Assembly (NCBI GenBank): GCA_029532415.1
Contig: JAQOTA010000054.1
Span: 3,968,001 to 4,032,000, forward strand
DNA length: 64,000 nt
Reading direction: 5' to 3'
Origin: Marasmius tenuissimus
Lineage: Eukaryota; Basidiomycota; Agaricomycetes; Agaricales; Marasmiaceae
The notes under the pieces were generated by a model, which was given only the letters and a program-made list of their open reading frames with translations, was not told where the DNA came from and ran no database searches. Of the stretch, positions 46,097-57,192 are shown piece after piece; within the stretch, counting starts at the first letter, position 1; each line of letters starts with the position of its first letter. Both the position numbers and the translations under genes were made by a program.

Positions 46097-47636
46097 TCAA
46101 GGTGGTCCAAAGATGTCAAAATCAAGCCCCCACCCCTTGCTTGGGTTGAGACCTCTCTCGGGCTTGTGCGACGTTGCAGACTCCTCGAGCTTCTGGAACG
46201 TCTCATCCGGGAGCTTGGTGACTAGAGGCATGGTCAATCACCCGTCAGAATCGTCTGAATAGATCGACTCACTGTGAAAGTTCTCCTCGATGCGTGAAGG
46301 TGTCACACTCTTCGGAAGTGCTATGACCTAGAGGAGCGATTGAGAAGATGCGACAAGAGAACAGCGTATACTACACACCCCTCGTTGAACGAGCCACGAG
46401 ACGATCACCTGGGCGGGGGTTATGTCGAGCTCGTTTGCTATCTCTTTGACCTGCCGGATGGGAGAACTCGGCGTTGAGACGAATATTAGAGAAGGGGGCA
46501 AAGACAGGGCACTCACGATAGGGACGTTGAGCGACTCGGATACGCGACCTGTGCTTCCCAGAGGGGAATAGGCTTGTATGAGAATCCCCGTTTTCTTCGA
46601 CCACTACATAACGTGGTAAGTGGGGTTACGCGTTAGTCAACGCAGCATGGTACCTCGAGCATATCAGATTGCGGGAACCAGTAGTTCATCTCAATTTGGT
46701 TCACAGCCGGGTCGATTTTGAGCGGATTCAAGCGCAAGGCTTCCAATCTGATGAGGCGTTCAGTCCAAAGTGTGACCAGTATGCTCCGTAGCGCGGGAAT
46801 CAACTGACTTCGCGGTAGTAAAGCTAGAAGGCGAATTCAATACGGAGAATTCGTTGGTTGAACAAGGTAGAACGTACTTGCTGACGCCAATATTCCGAAC
46901 CTTTCCTTTCGCGACCATCTCCTCAAGCTTCTGCCAAGTCTGATACTGATCAGAGGTCAGCTCTTTGTCGTATTGCTTGCTGTTCTTCTTTTGGGCAAGA
47001 GGCCTGTTTTCAACCCGTAAGTCATGACTGCCTTGAGCGTTGCTGCGAGCCCCTTACCAATGAACCAGATAAAGGTCGAGGTAATCAGTCCCTAACTTGT
47101 TCAACGAGTCATCCAAAGTGGCCTCGACATCTTTCGGATCGTGGAAAAAGTTCCATAGCTATATCATGGAGAGTTGAAGTCTGTATTTCAACGTGCTCTG
47201 GAATCCATACCTTTGAAGTCAGCCACACGTCTTTCCTAGGTACACCACTATCCTTCAGTGCTTTGCCAACCTCTTCTTCATTCTGAATCAAACGAATAAA
47301 CTGAGTCCTCACTTCGAGAGATGAACCAGAACAAACACGCACGTTGAAAATCCAAGCCCCGTCGATATGTCTGAAGCCGAGGGCTCAACGTTTCTTCTGG
47401 GCATTCAGCAGAGAGGACCATACGACTTACCTGTATCCCGCATTGAGAGCGACCTTCACCGCATTCCCAACCTCGCCTTTTCCAGCTCGCCAAACGCCTA
47501 AAGCAACAGAAGGAATCTTGTCTCCCGAATTCAGCGTGAAATGAGTCGGTAATCCTCCGGTACCCTGTCCGTGGTGGTACCTAGCACCGAGAACGCTAGT
47601 TCTACGGACGAGATAACGAATATTGCTGGAGAGCAT
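46097..47636 (-). pseudogene. aldo/keto reductase copy A, truncated and active-site-altered
   Basis: NADPH-dependent aldo/keto reductase fold, spliced like copy B, starting [20 protein letters not shown] (possible mitochondrial presequence). It keeps [20 protein letters not shown], catalytic Asp in HIDGAW, Lys in VWLTSK, His in [34 protein letters not shown] and [16 protein letters not shown]. Two lesions are seen. The catalytic Tyr position reads Phe (HIDGAWIF; copy B has HIDGAWIY). An in-frame TGA at 46238-46240 replaces a CAA Gln codon of copy B and removes the last 46 residues, although the frame beyond remains open to the old stop at 46097. All other splice sites look intact. It is probably a recent pseudogene or a catalytically dead product. 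Confidence 0.82.
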
Positions 47637-48102
47637 GAGAGCAGAGGATAAAGAGCTGATTTCATTGGAAACTTGCTCGTCAGTTTATGAGCATTGTCTC
47701 GCGTCGACATCATGTTGTTGATGGGGAGAGCTTGAAGGGCGAAATCGGCAAAATTGCCGGCAGCATCGTCACAGGCAGGCAGGCACACTACCTGAGTTAC
47801 AGTTGTGGCGTACTCAGCCAATTTTATCCTGTTCAAAGCCACACTCAACTTGGCTCGAATTTTTCGCTCACAAGCTTCAACAACGTGCATTCATACTCGT
47901 ATATTAAACACAGTTCTGCTCTGGTAGAAACGTCGTGCTCGATCATAAAAAAGTAATGCTACAAAAAGCTGCAAGAATAAAGAAAGTACACCATGTCAAC
48001 AACAGGAAAGCGAGAGGAGAAATGCGTTGCACGAACCGAAATAGAGATAGGGAAAAGAACTGAGGGGGGTGACGAGGTAAAAAGAAAAGCGATTGCTTGA
48101 AC

Positions 48103-48126
48103 GATGATGATGATGACGATGATATG
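48103..48126. repeat. GAT microsatellite at duplication junction
   Basis: GATGATGATGATGACGATGATATG. The same tract ends unit B at 51322-51345. The start of unit B abuts it here, marking the breakpoint. Confidence 0.8.
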
Positions 48127-48184
48127 TAGGTTTGAGTTGTAGTGGAGGCGGATCGGTATGATAGATTGTAGGCATTTCTTGAGT

Positions 48185-48193
48185 CCTTTTATA
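48185..48193 (-). promoter_or_regulatory. captured TATA box upstream of AKR copy A
   Basis: The duplicated TATAAAAGG of the small-gene promoter now faces AKR copy A (start 47636), joined to the old AKR upstream sequence at the GAT tract. Whether it drives AKR copy A is inference. Confidence 0.5.
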
Positions 48194-49345
48194 CTCGAAG
48201 ACCAAAGGGAGATTTCCTCGAGTCACTGGCCGGCCTGGAGCATGACCTACCGGCTCGCTCAATGCTTAGAGCAAAGCCCTGTAGACCAAAATTAGTTCAG
48301 ATTTCCTTGTTCAGACAAGTAGAGAGATATTCCACCTGACTCGGAATAGTGAATTTTCAGACGCGCGCCCACTGGCGCAGCACTGGTGGGATATCGCCGA
48401 TAACGGTCGCAGTCATCCTGTGACTCGCTTCCAGACGGGATGATCTCATTTTACCGACCCTCCCGTTTATCGAAAACTAAAAACACTCAGCTTACTCTGA
48501 GGGACGTTAACGCCTGCGGGATCGTACATGTGGAAGGCTATCCACAGCTTGGACCATTTAGTCCAAGATCTAGTTCCTGGTTTCCAGTGCAAAGAGCAGT
48601 GTCGATGCAGTGTCGAAACAGTGCAGAATACTGAACTAGACGTGTAGATCCTTGTGGGCTCAGCTTCGAAACGTTGCCAGCGAGTGAGACCGGCTGAACG
48701 TCCAGTCTGTGACTGTCCTCCAGACTGCAGACAGTGTGGGCGTCGATTTCGGTAAAACTCATCGTTCCAAAGCGCTGGGTAACTGCGCAGCGTCAGATTT
48801 TGACTTGATAGCCTTGCACTTACCAATCTGCTAGGGCGGAGAAATGGAAGCCAGAAAAAGAAACAGTCGTGCTGCGCTGGAGCCAGAGAAGATATGGAGA
48901 GAGTTGTCGTCCCTGTAAAATGAATAGTCTCTTCCTAACCACTTAGGCGCGCGATGGCGAAAAAGTGGCTGCGGTTTTAATCACCATCTTGACGCTCACG
49001 CTAGACCTGGCGCCCTATTCAACCACAAGGTCACCCCCATCACAAAGAGAACTAGGGATTAGCCGCTTCCCACTCGAACCCGACTCGGAATATTTCCTAC
49101 GATGGGGACGAAATCGACCATTTGTGGTTTATTGTCCAACGGGGGGGTTGACAGACGCGTGCGGGACATAACATGAACAACCGTTGTATCCAAACCTGGA
49201 CGATGAAGGAGCTCCACTGGAAGAGGTATAGCAGGAAATTGTAGCTCTGACAGGGATCGAACTGCACACGAGTGAGTGCAATTTTTCCATGCTGAAACGT
49301 CTATGTTCAATTCGCCTTTTCCCTTTATTGTACATTCGCAACATT
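48194..49345. other. duplicated non-coding spacer (unit B)
   Basis: Counterpart of 44944-46096, with short indels and substitutions. No gene is supported. Confidence 0.55.
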
Positions 49346-50879
49346 TCAAGGTGGTCCAAAAATATCAAAATCAAGCCCCCACCCCCTGCTTGGGTTGAGA
49401 CCTCTCTCGGGCTTGTGCGACGTTGCAGATTCCTCGAGCTTTTGGAACGTCTCATCCGGGAGCTTGGTAACTAAAGGTACGGTCAATTGGCCGTCAGAAT
49501 CGTCTGAATAGATCGACCCACTGTGAAAGTTCTCCTCGATACGTGAGGGCGTCACACTCTTCGGAAGTGCTACGACCTAGGGGAGCGATTGAGAAGATGC
49601 GACGCGAGTATAGCGTACACTACATACCCCTCGTTGAACGAGCCACGAGACGATCACCTGGGCGGGGGTTATGTCGAGCTCGTTTGCTATCTCTTTGACC
49701 TGCCGGATGGGAGAACTCGGCGTTGAGACGAATGTTGGGGGTGTTGAAGTAAAGATAGTGTGCTCACGATGGGAACGTTGAGTGACTCGGATACGCGACC
49801 CGTGCTTCCCAGAGGGGAATAGGCTTGCATGAGAATTCCCGTTTTCTTCGACCACTACATAACGTGGTAAGTGGGGTTACGCGTTAGTCAACGCAGCATG
49901 GTACCTCGAGCATATCAGATTGCGGGAACCAGTAGTTCATCTCAATTTGGTTCACAGCCGGGTCGATTTTGAGCGGATTCAAGCGCAAGGCTTCCAATCT
50001 GATGGGGCGTTAAATTTATAGAACGAACGGCGCGTTCCAGAGCGCAGGGAATGACTGACTTTGCTATAGTAAAGCTAGGAGGGCGAATTGAATACGGAGA
50101 ATTTGTTATCTGAACAAGATGGAACGTACTTGCTGACGCCGATATTCCGAACCTTTCCTTTCGCGACCATCTCTTCGAGCTTCTGCCAAGTTTGGTACTG
50201 ATCAGAGGTCAACTCTTTGTCGTATTGCTTGCCATTCTTCTTCTGGGCAAGAGGCCTGTTTTCAGCACATAAGTCATGACTGCCTTGAGCATTGCTGCGA
50301 GCCCCTTACCAATGAACCAGATAAAGGTCGAGGTAATCAGTACCCAGCTTGTTCAACGAGTCGTCCAGAGTAGCCTCAACATCTTTCGGATCGTGGAAAG
50401 AGTTCCATAGCTATACCATAAAGGGTTACAATCTGCATCTCAATGTACTCGGGAATCCATACCTTCGAAGTCAGCCACACGTCTTTCCTAGGTACACCAC
50501 TATCCTTCAGTGCTTTGCCAACCTCTGCTTCGTTCTGAAATAAACTGAGTCCTCATTTCGAGCAATGAGCCGCTACAAAAACGCACCTTATAGATCCAAG
50601 CTCCGTCGATATGTCTGGAACCCAGATTCAACTTGTCTTCTAGGCATTCAGCAGAGAAGACTATACAACTTACCTGTATCCCGCATTGAGAGCGACCTTC
50701 ACCGCATTCCCAACTTCTCCTTTCCCAGCCTGCCAGACGCCTAAAGCAACGGAAGGAATCTTGTCTCCGGAATTTAGCGTGCAATGAGTCGGTAGTCCTC
50801 CAGTACCCTGCCCATGGTGGTACCTGGCACCGAGGACACTGGTTCTACGAACGAGACAACGAATATTGCTGGAGAACAT
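49346..50879 (-). CDS. aldo/keto reductase (copy B, intact)
   Basis: NADPH-dependent reductase of aldehydes or ketones, AKR superfamily (yeast Gre3/Gcy1-like fold); the natural substrate is unknown. Start [20 protein letters not shown] at 50879, possibly a mitochondrial presequence. Catalytic tetrad: Asp and Tyr in HIDGAWIY, Lys in VWLTSK, His in DLYLIHWP. Cofactor/loop regions: [77 protein letters not shown] and [20 protein letters not shown]. It reads through to LDFDIFGPP at 49346. There are about eight introns, at the same places as copy A. Family length is normal apart from the N-terminal extension. This is the functional copy of the tandem pair. Confidence 0.92.
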
Positions 50880-51376
50880 GAGAGTATAGAATAAGAACTG
50901 AGCTCATGGGAAACTCGCTCGTCAATTTGTGAGCATTGTCTCGCGTCGACATCATGTTGATGATGGGGAGAGCTTGAAGGGCGAAATCGGCAAAATTGCC
51001 GGCACTGGGCAGCATCGTCACAGGCAGGCAGGCACTCCAACCTTCAAAGCCACAATCAAAGTTAGGACTCGAATTTTTCGCTCACAAGCTTCAACAACGT
51101 GCATTCATATTCGTATAGTAAACACAGTTCTGCCCTGGTAGAAACATCGTGCGCGGTAATAAAAAAAAGTAATGCTACAGAAAGCTGCAAGAATAAAGAA
51201 AGTACACCATGTCAACAACAGGAAAGCGAGAGGGGAAAATGCGTTGCACGAACCGAAATAGAGATAGGAAAAACGATTGAGGGAGGTGACGAGGTAAAAA
51301 GAAAAAAGCGAATGCTTGAATGATGATGATGATGACGATGATATGAAGAAAATGAGATGAGAAGAAAGGGGTATTA
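50880..51376. other. AKR copy B promoter, GAT tract
   Basis: Original AKR upstream region, ending in the GAT microsatellite at 51322-51345 where the duplicated unit stops. No gene is supported. Confidence 0.5.
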
Positions 51377-51952
51377 CTAATTGTACATCGCAATGGTGGA
51401 AACCAGGAAACAGACGGAGAGACGGATGAAGGATTCAAAAGACTGTGCATGGAAGAAAAAGAGAAATGTACCGAGAAGTATTAAAAAGACGACGTAGAGT
51501 GGAAGAAAGAGTGGGGGAATTTGAGGAAACGGGTTATCAAAGGCGATAAGACTCCCTGAAGCCTGAATAGATAAGTACAGCCATGACGCGAAAGACATAG
51601 GGATGTGTCTGTGGGCGGCGGTATCCGATAACAGTGAGTCGGGCGGTGGCGGTGACAGGCGCAATTCGGTGAGGATTTCCTGCTTGCTCAATAGCTGAGC
51701 TGGCGAACGACAAGTCTTTTGGGAGAGAAACATAGATGAGAACGAGGATTTTAAGGATCCACGTATCCCTTCCTTTTCCAGACCGCAGTCATCAGAGCCC
51801 CACTCGTGTTCCGTCGCTCGCATGGTATGGAGAAGTAAAGTGAGGGTGGGGAAGAAAATCCAGTGGTCGAATGTTATTCTTGTTTTAGGAGATAGAGTTG
51901 ACCGGATAGCTTGGGTGACGCAACGCACGTAAACCTGGAAACACAGGGCCAC
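51377..51952 (-). CDS. possible hypothetical membrane protein, or kinase 3' UTR
   Basis: A 191-codon uninterrupted frame begins only 26 bp past the kinase stop on the same strand. The C-terminal third is hydrophobic with two likely membrane segments (IPPLFLPLYVVFLILLGTF and ESFIRLSVCFLVSTIAMYN). The N-terminal part shows no domain. It could be an independent small gene starting at an internal ATG (MSFASWLYLSIQASGSLIAF), or just 3' UTR of the kinase mRNA. Not recognised. Confidence 0.28.
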   Translation of the reverse strand: MALCFQVYVRCVTQAIRSTLSPKTRITFDHWIFFPTLTLLLHTMRATEHEWGSDDCGLEKEGIRGSLKSSFSSMFLSQKTCRSPAQLLSKQEILTELRLSPPPPDSLLSDTAAHRHIPMSFASWLYLSIQASGSLIAFDNPFPQIPPLFLPLYVVFLILLGTFLFFFHAQSFESFIRLSVCFLVSTIAMYN

Positions 51953-51978
51953 GTCTACGAAATCCCGTATCCTCTTAT

Positions 51979-54716
51979 CTAGACGCCGACCTCACTGCGG
52001 TGAGGTTTAAATTGAACCTGCTTCGAACGCTGGTCAACGCTCCTGCTTCTCCCTGGAATGATGGTGGCAGAGGCCAGTATCGAGCTCAAAAGCCCCGTGG
52101 CACCACCGGCAATATCCCTTCTCCCCCTCGAATTCGACCTCCGACGCGAAGACGGGCTAGTTGATGAAGGCTTGGGCTTGAACCCGAACGAACCAACGTC
52201 TTGACCCGACCAACGAGCAGGAGGCGTGCTTTCAGCTCTCGCAGCGATCCCAGACTCGAGTCGACGAGGCTGTCGAGACCGCCCTTCACCACCCCACTCG
52301 TTGAGCGGCTTGTCGTCTTCGCAGCTCCGAGAATGAGCGATGGGTCCTGGACAATGCCTGATGAACGTCGCAGCAGCGTGGAAGGGAGTTTCTTCGACCA
52401 CGCTCTCCTCCGAGATCAACGAGGAGCTACCCCATTCTTCCCCAACTGCAGAGCTCGGCTCCATATCCTCTAGCTCGCCGAGATCAGACCGAGGCGAAGC
52501 TGTTATAGAGTATATTCGGTGGCGTGGATCGTCGGGATGAGAACGAAGGTCACCATGTCGAGAATGGATACTCGAAGGGGTATGGTGACCAGACATGGCA
52601 GCGGCCTTCGCTTTGGCTGCATTTATCGCAAGTGCGGAATCCGGGAATCGCAGGTCAGCACGCTCTCTGCTATCTTGTTCGAACAAATCGTTATCGTCGC
52701 CATCGTCTTCCTGAAGGGGAGGGGGAGGCGAGAAGCTATCCGAAGCATCGACGGGAGTCCTGGGGGCGGCGCCTGGGCTTGGCGACCTCGATACAACCTG
52801 TTGGGTAGGGGACATGATAGTGATGGATTTCTTTGGCCGCCGTCCACGCTCAACAACCGGATAGTCGTCGCCAGCATCCACACTGTCAGCAGACGAGCAT
52901 GAAGATGTCGTATTGGAGTTCAACCTGGTAATTGACCCCCTTCCAAATCGTCGACCGTGTCTGTCCACACTCCTTTCAGCGGAGACATCATCGGTCAACA
53001 CAGGCGCCCTCGACAAGGACCTCCTCGCCCTCGAAACCGACCGTCGCGATGCTACGTCGGCAGATGCGGCAGTTCGGTTATCATTGTGATCCCACGTAGG
53101 GGTTTCAGGGACATGAATATCTGCAACTCGTGAACGCGACCTCGAGGGACAGATTGTCTGCGTCCTCAGCTCTTCATCACTAACCACAGCCACACTCTCA
53201 GTACCCCATCCAACACCCCAAGCGACCTCGTCAACCATCGCAATCGTCCACCGACTCGAGACACATCTGTCGAGGCAGCCTTTGAGGATGCGCTCAGCAC
53301 CTGAGCCAATGCCATGGGGAATGTCGTAAACAGCTATCATGGATGATGCCATCGAGAAATGGGGTTGCAATATGTCAGCTTTTTGTTACGTGTATACGGA
53401 GTACAAAATATAAAAGAGTACCCACCATGCAAAATCTTCATTTGCAACCTCGGTTCAAAGGAATCAACGAAAGGAAGCCTGCCCGTGAGCAAGGCGTACA
53501 ACATAACGCCAAGTGCCCACATGTCTTGCGCTGGATCAGGAGGTCTGACCCCAGGGGTGGAGGGAACACCCAACAGCTCGGGGGCCGCGTACGGGAGAGA
53601 GCCTGGCTGGATAACCTTGACAGACATGGGTGGATGAGCACCTGGGGTAGTGGTGGGGGTTCGATGGCGGGAATGACGGAGAGTGTGGTGAAGAGGCATG
53701 CCGTTAAGACCAGACCTTCGAGGCGGGTTGTTGACTGGAGTTGGATTTGAGACGGAGACAGCGCGCTGGAGGGTGCCCGTCGGCGGCGCGAACTCTTCCT
53801 CTTTCTCGATATCCTCCTCCAGTACCTCCCCAATCTTCCTCGCCATCCCAAAGTCTCCAATTTTGCAAGTTCCTGTTTCGTCAACAAGAACATTTTCCAA
53901 CTTCATATCCCGATGAACGTACCCCACCACTTCGTGCAGATACCGCAAGCCCCTCACCACCTGCCTGAACATCATCCCAGCATCATCCTGAGGAAGTGCA
54001 GGACTACCGTCTCGCTTCAAAATGTCGAAAAGCGAGCCACACGGACAGAAGAGAGTGATGAAGAAGTCTGCGTATGAGGTGTGCGCCGAGTTGAAGAGAG
54101 GAAGGATGTGCTCATGAGAGAGAGTTGACCAGATCAATGTCTCGTGGTCAAGACGTTTCCTAACCTGCTCGCAGTCGGCCTCCTTCAACAGGTCTGATTT
54201 TCGGACAATCTTCACTGCGACGACATCCCCAGAGGCAGAATATGCTCGCCTAATGGTCGAGAATCCGCCATACCCTATGACAGGTCCGAGAGTGTGGCCT
54301 GCGACAACCTGGCCCTCATCATCGGGTAGCACGGTCTTGACAGGCGTCGACGGCGGCGAGCAGAAGCCTGACAGGAACATGAGAGCTGGTGACATAGCGA
54401 CTGGTGTGTCGTTCTGGGGCATAGGCACAGATTGAGAGGGATGTAGAGCTGCTACCGGAGGTGCGCCCGCAAACTCATCTCGTGTTGCTTCCGCCAACAT
54501 CTGCGCCGTGAGTTTCTGGTCTGAATCGAGTTCTCCTTCAACATGATCATAACCATCAGCTCGTTCTTCCCCTCTACCTCTTCCTTCAGTGACAACCTGG
54601 GGCCTAACAGGACGACTTGTAGCTGCTGCTGCGTTCGTGTTGAGGTTTTCCCTGAAAATCTGTCCTAGAAGTGAGTGAGAATGAAGATTCTTGGATTGGG
54701 AACGTTCTGTGTACAT
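51979..54716 (-). CDS. Ser/Thr protein kinase with long C-terminal tail
   Basis: Fungal Ser/Thr kinase, CAMK-like by its HRDMKLENVL catalytic loop. The start was chosen at the ATG at 54716 (MYTERSQSKNLHSHSLLGQI). The open frame runs further up, but from a non-ATG codon. Kinase core: LGPVIGYGGFSTIRRAYSAS (Gly loop), AVKIVRKSDL (Lys), HEHILPLFNS, FITLFCPCGSLFDIL, YVHRDMKLENVLVDETG and KIGDFGMARKIG. An insertion of about 60 residues follows DFG, then LPYAAPELLGVP, DMWALGVMLYALLTGRLPF and, after the one placed intron, GAERILKGCLDRCVSSRWT. The tail of about 400 residues is Ser/Arg/Pro-rich and low-complexity, with DDGDDNDLFEQDSRERADLR and LLSSILASATIIPGRSRS near its end. Catalytic residues are all present. 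Substrate unknown. Confidence 0.88.
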
Positions 54717-57192
54717 CAACTGGCACAGAGTAAGGGTAGATAGGAATTCGTGTACAACGATAATATGGATGAGAGGACTTTCAGAAATATGGGAGGAGAG
54801 GGAGGAGGTGGTGGTACAGGTCAAGGAGCTGTTTGAGCGCCAACTGCAGGGGGTTGTATAACAGCCCAGCCCTTCGGTAACGGCATATCCGTGGGAATAT
54901 AAATTTCCGTAGCTGTCCGGTTCCGGTATCCGGGCCTCCGGCTTTCCGTCTACTTCCCTGACCTGTCTGACTCGACTTCGACTCTTCCGCCGTGCAGTCA
55001 CTGCACGGTGAACTTCAACTTGCGATCAACAGCTTCTTTCGAGATGATTTCTATCTCTCTGAGGTCTTGGGTGTCCTTTTGCTGTCCCTACCTAGTGAAA
55101 AACACTTCCGGATATGTTACTTTCGCCGGAGTATCACAACAGCACAATCACTCGTGTGCGACCACTGCAATTTATCTGGTGACAACCCAAATTTATCCGA
55201 TGCCATCAGGCTAGCGGAAGCCACAATAGAGCAAGCCTCAAGGGTCACATACTTCACGCGTGGGAGATGCGGAAATACATTGGCATTCAGCTGTCTGCCT
55301 ACATCTGGAATCTCATTGAATTCGTGGAGATTGACCTTTAAAATCTACTCTGGGTGGGGCTAGGCTTGGCTAACGAAAAACGCGCTAGGCCGACATATCC
55401 ACGGAGCAAGAATCTGGTTCAGCCGTAGGCCCGCTTATGTACAAACTTTCCCGAGCAAGGACCAACGGACATCAAAATCGCGTTGCTTTGTCTAATCTGC
55501 ACTCTGGATCTCTTGGCGAAAGCTTCCTGGCTGTAAACTGCTGTAAGTAATGGTGATGCGCAACTCGCGATGAGGTGAACATCATTGCACGAGGCGAACA
55601 GCCCTCGACGGCCCTGGAGCAGCGGCAGTGGCAGCAGTGGCATGTAACAGAACACGAGGGGAGGTCTCCATACCATACCGCAGCGAGAACAGCCGCTCAT
55701 GTGGGTGGATCCTTCCGACAGAAGAATAATAAGCTGGCAAGGTCCCGAAACTTCATCCAGTCGCGTTACTCGCGTACCCCTGTGTACCCCAGTTGAACGG
55801 ACAGTGGCCCTTCGAACGAGGTACCTGAGGCACTGAGCTTCTGTCCTCGGTGCAAGCTCAGGTCCCGGATATCACGTTCAGATGGCGACCACAAAAAAGT
55901 ACACGCTGATTTTCCGCCGTCGGTATTCTACTGAGACAAACCCACCGCCTCGTCATGACACCCTGTATTTTACGATCGTCAGTGGAGCAACAAGAACATA
56001 AAAAGCTTCCGTTCCTACCGTCGATTGCTTCTAGCTGGATGGAGTCACCTTGATCAGTCCAGCTGACTTTCAGGAGGTGTGAAACTTCGTCGACAAATTC
56101 CATATTCCGGGAATCCGAATAATCTGTAAGTAACTCCTCAGTGTCTCGTCACAACGCACACGTTGGTCCTTTGCACGGTGCCCATTGGTTTGACTGATCA
56201 GTCGAGTCTCAAAGATTCGCCGCCACGGGAACTGCCATTTCTCAAGGCTAAATCAGGTTGATCTAGGAACTTCCGCAAATTCAAAACTCAAAAGAGAAGC
56301 CAAGAGTCGACAAAAATAATTCTCCGTGATGTCATGTTTAGAACCTAATGGAGGTCGTAGTTCGCGACACGACGGGGAGATAGCTTTAGGTAGGTAGGCG
56401 TGACTTTTGAAGCTGTTCATGTCCGCTCAATGGTCCGCCTATATTACTTACTTACATGAATCGATCTCCTGTAGGGTATCCAATGACCTCTCCAAGTTTG
56501 AGGGGCCTTCATACCACACCGCCGACAGGACGACACCTTGGTACTTAAATGCCTCCGACAGAAGGAAGCTACAGTCAACGACGTTTCACAGGTTCCGGAG
56601 GTTCATCTCGTTGCGCGGCCAACATTCGAGGGCAGTCCTATGCTTTGCTCCTTCACAACGAGAAGCTCCCAATCCCGTCTCGTCCAGCTGACCAGCAGGA
56701 AATGTCGAGATCAATCTCGATTCTCAACTTCCAATCATCCTGCATCGATTACACACGCGCCACATCGCTTGGCTACCAGGTCAAGGTCCGAGCTCAAGCT
56801 TGAAGATCTGGGAACCTCCGAAAACATAAAAGCCCCCCCGTGATGTCATTCCCAGGACTACTCGCCCACTTCCGGACGATTCATTTACCCTACCGACAAC
56901 GCTACTTGCTCCACTACTCAAGTCTTTGCACCTTCGCTCGCAATAACGACCGTTCTCATCTTTCTCTGCTCCGAACCTGACCAGGACTGGAACTGCTGAC
57001 CATATACAATCTAGGAACCCTCAGCGTTCGTGGCACCTTGACCCGTCTGGTCCCACGATATCACACACCTCGGTCGCGCCGGACTCGAGCGCCATGGCTA
57101 CGACACATATTTAATAGATCATACTTATGCAGTAAGGTTTGCCCCACAATGCACAGCGAGCTTCTCCACTTGACCTTTCCCCTCTCTATGAT
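54717..57192. other. 2.5-kb intergenic region
   Basis: Kinase promoter (left) and promoter/leader of carrier-like gene 1 (right). No convincing gene is seen. Short frames at 55858-56103 (minus) and 56538-56843 (plus) have no family features. An AACATAAAAGCC TATA-like site at about 56822 may serve carrier-like gene 1. No transposon ends were recognised. Confidence 0.45.

Larger units (their letters stand above)
44870..48126. repeat. 3.2-kb tandem duplication, unit A
   Basis: Direct repeat of 48127-51345. It starts in the 5' leader of small gene copy 3, about 15 bp before its ATG, and contains that gene's promoter, a spacer, aldo/keto reductase copy A and its upstream region. It ends in a GAT-rich microsatellite. 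The two units match almost throughout with scattered substitutions and small indels. Confidence 0.92.
48127..51345. repeat. 3.2-kb tandem duplication, unit B
   Basis: Direct repeat of 44870-48126, 3,219 nt against 3,257 nt. It begins with a copy of the small-gene leader and promoter, lacks the small-gene coding region, and contains the intact AKR copy B. Confidence 0.92.

Noticed and set aside
48000..48262. Possible fourth member of the 76-77 aa family in unit B
   Set aside because: Only the promoter and leader are present. The start codon and both protein motifs are missing, since the breakpoint lies before the ATG.
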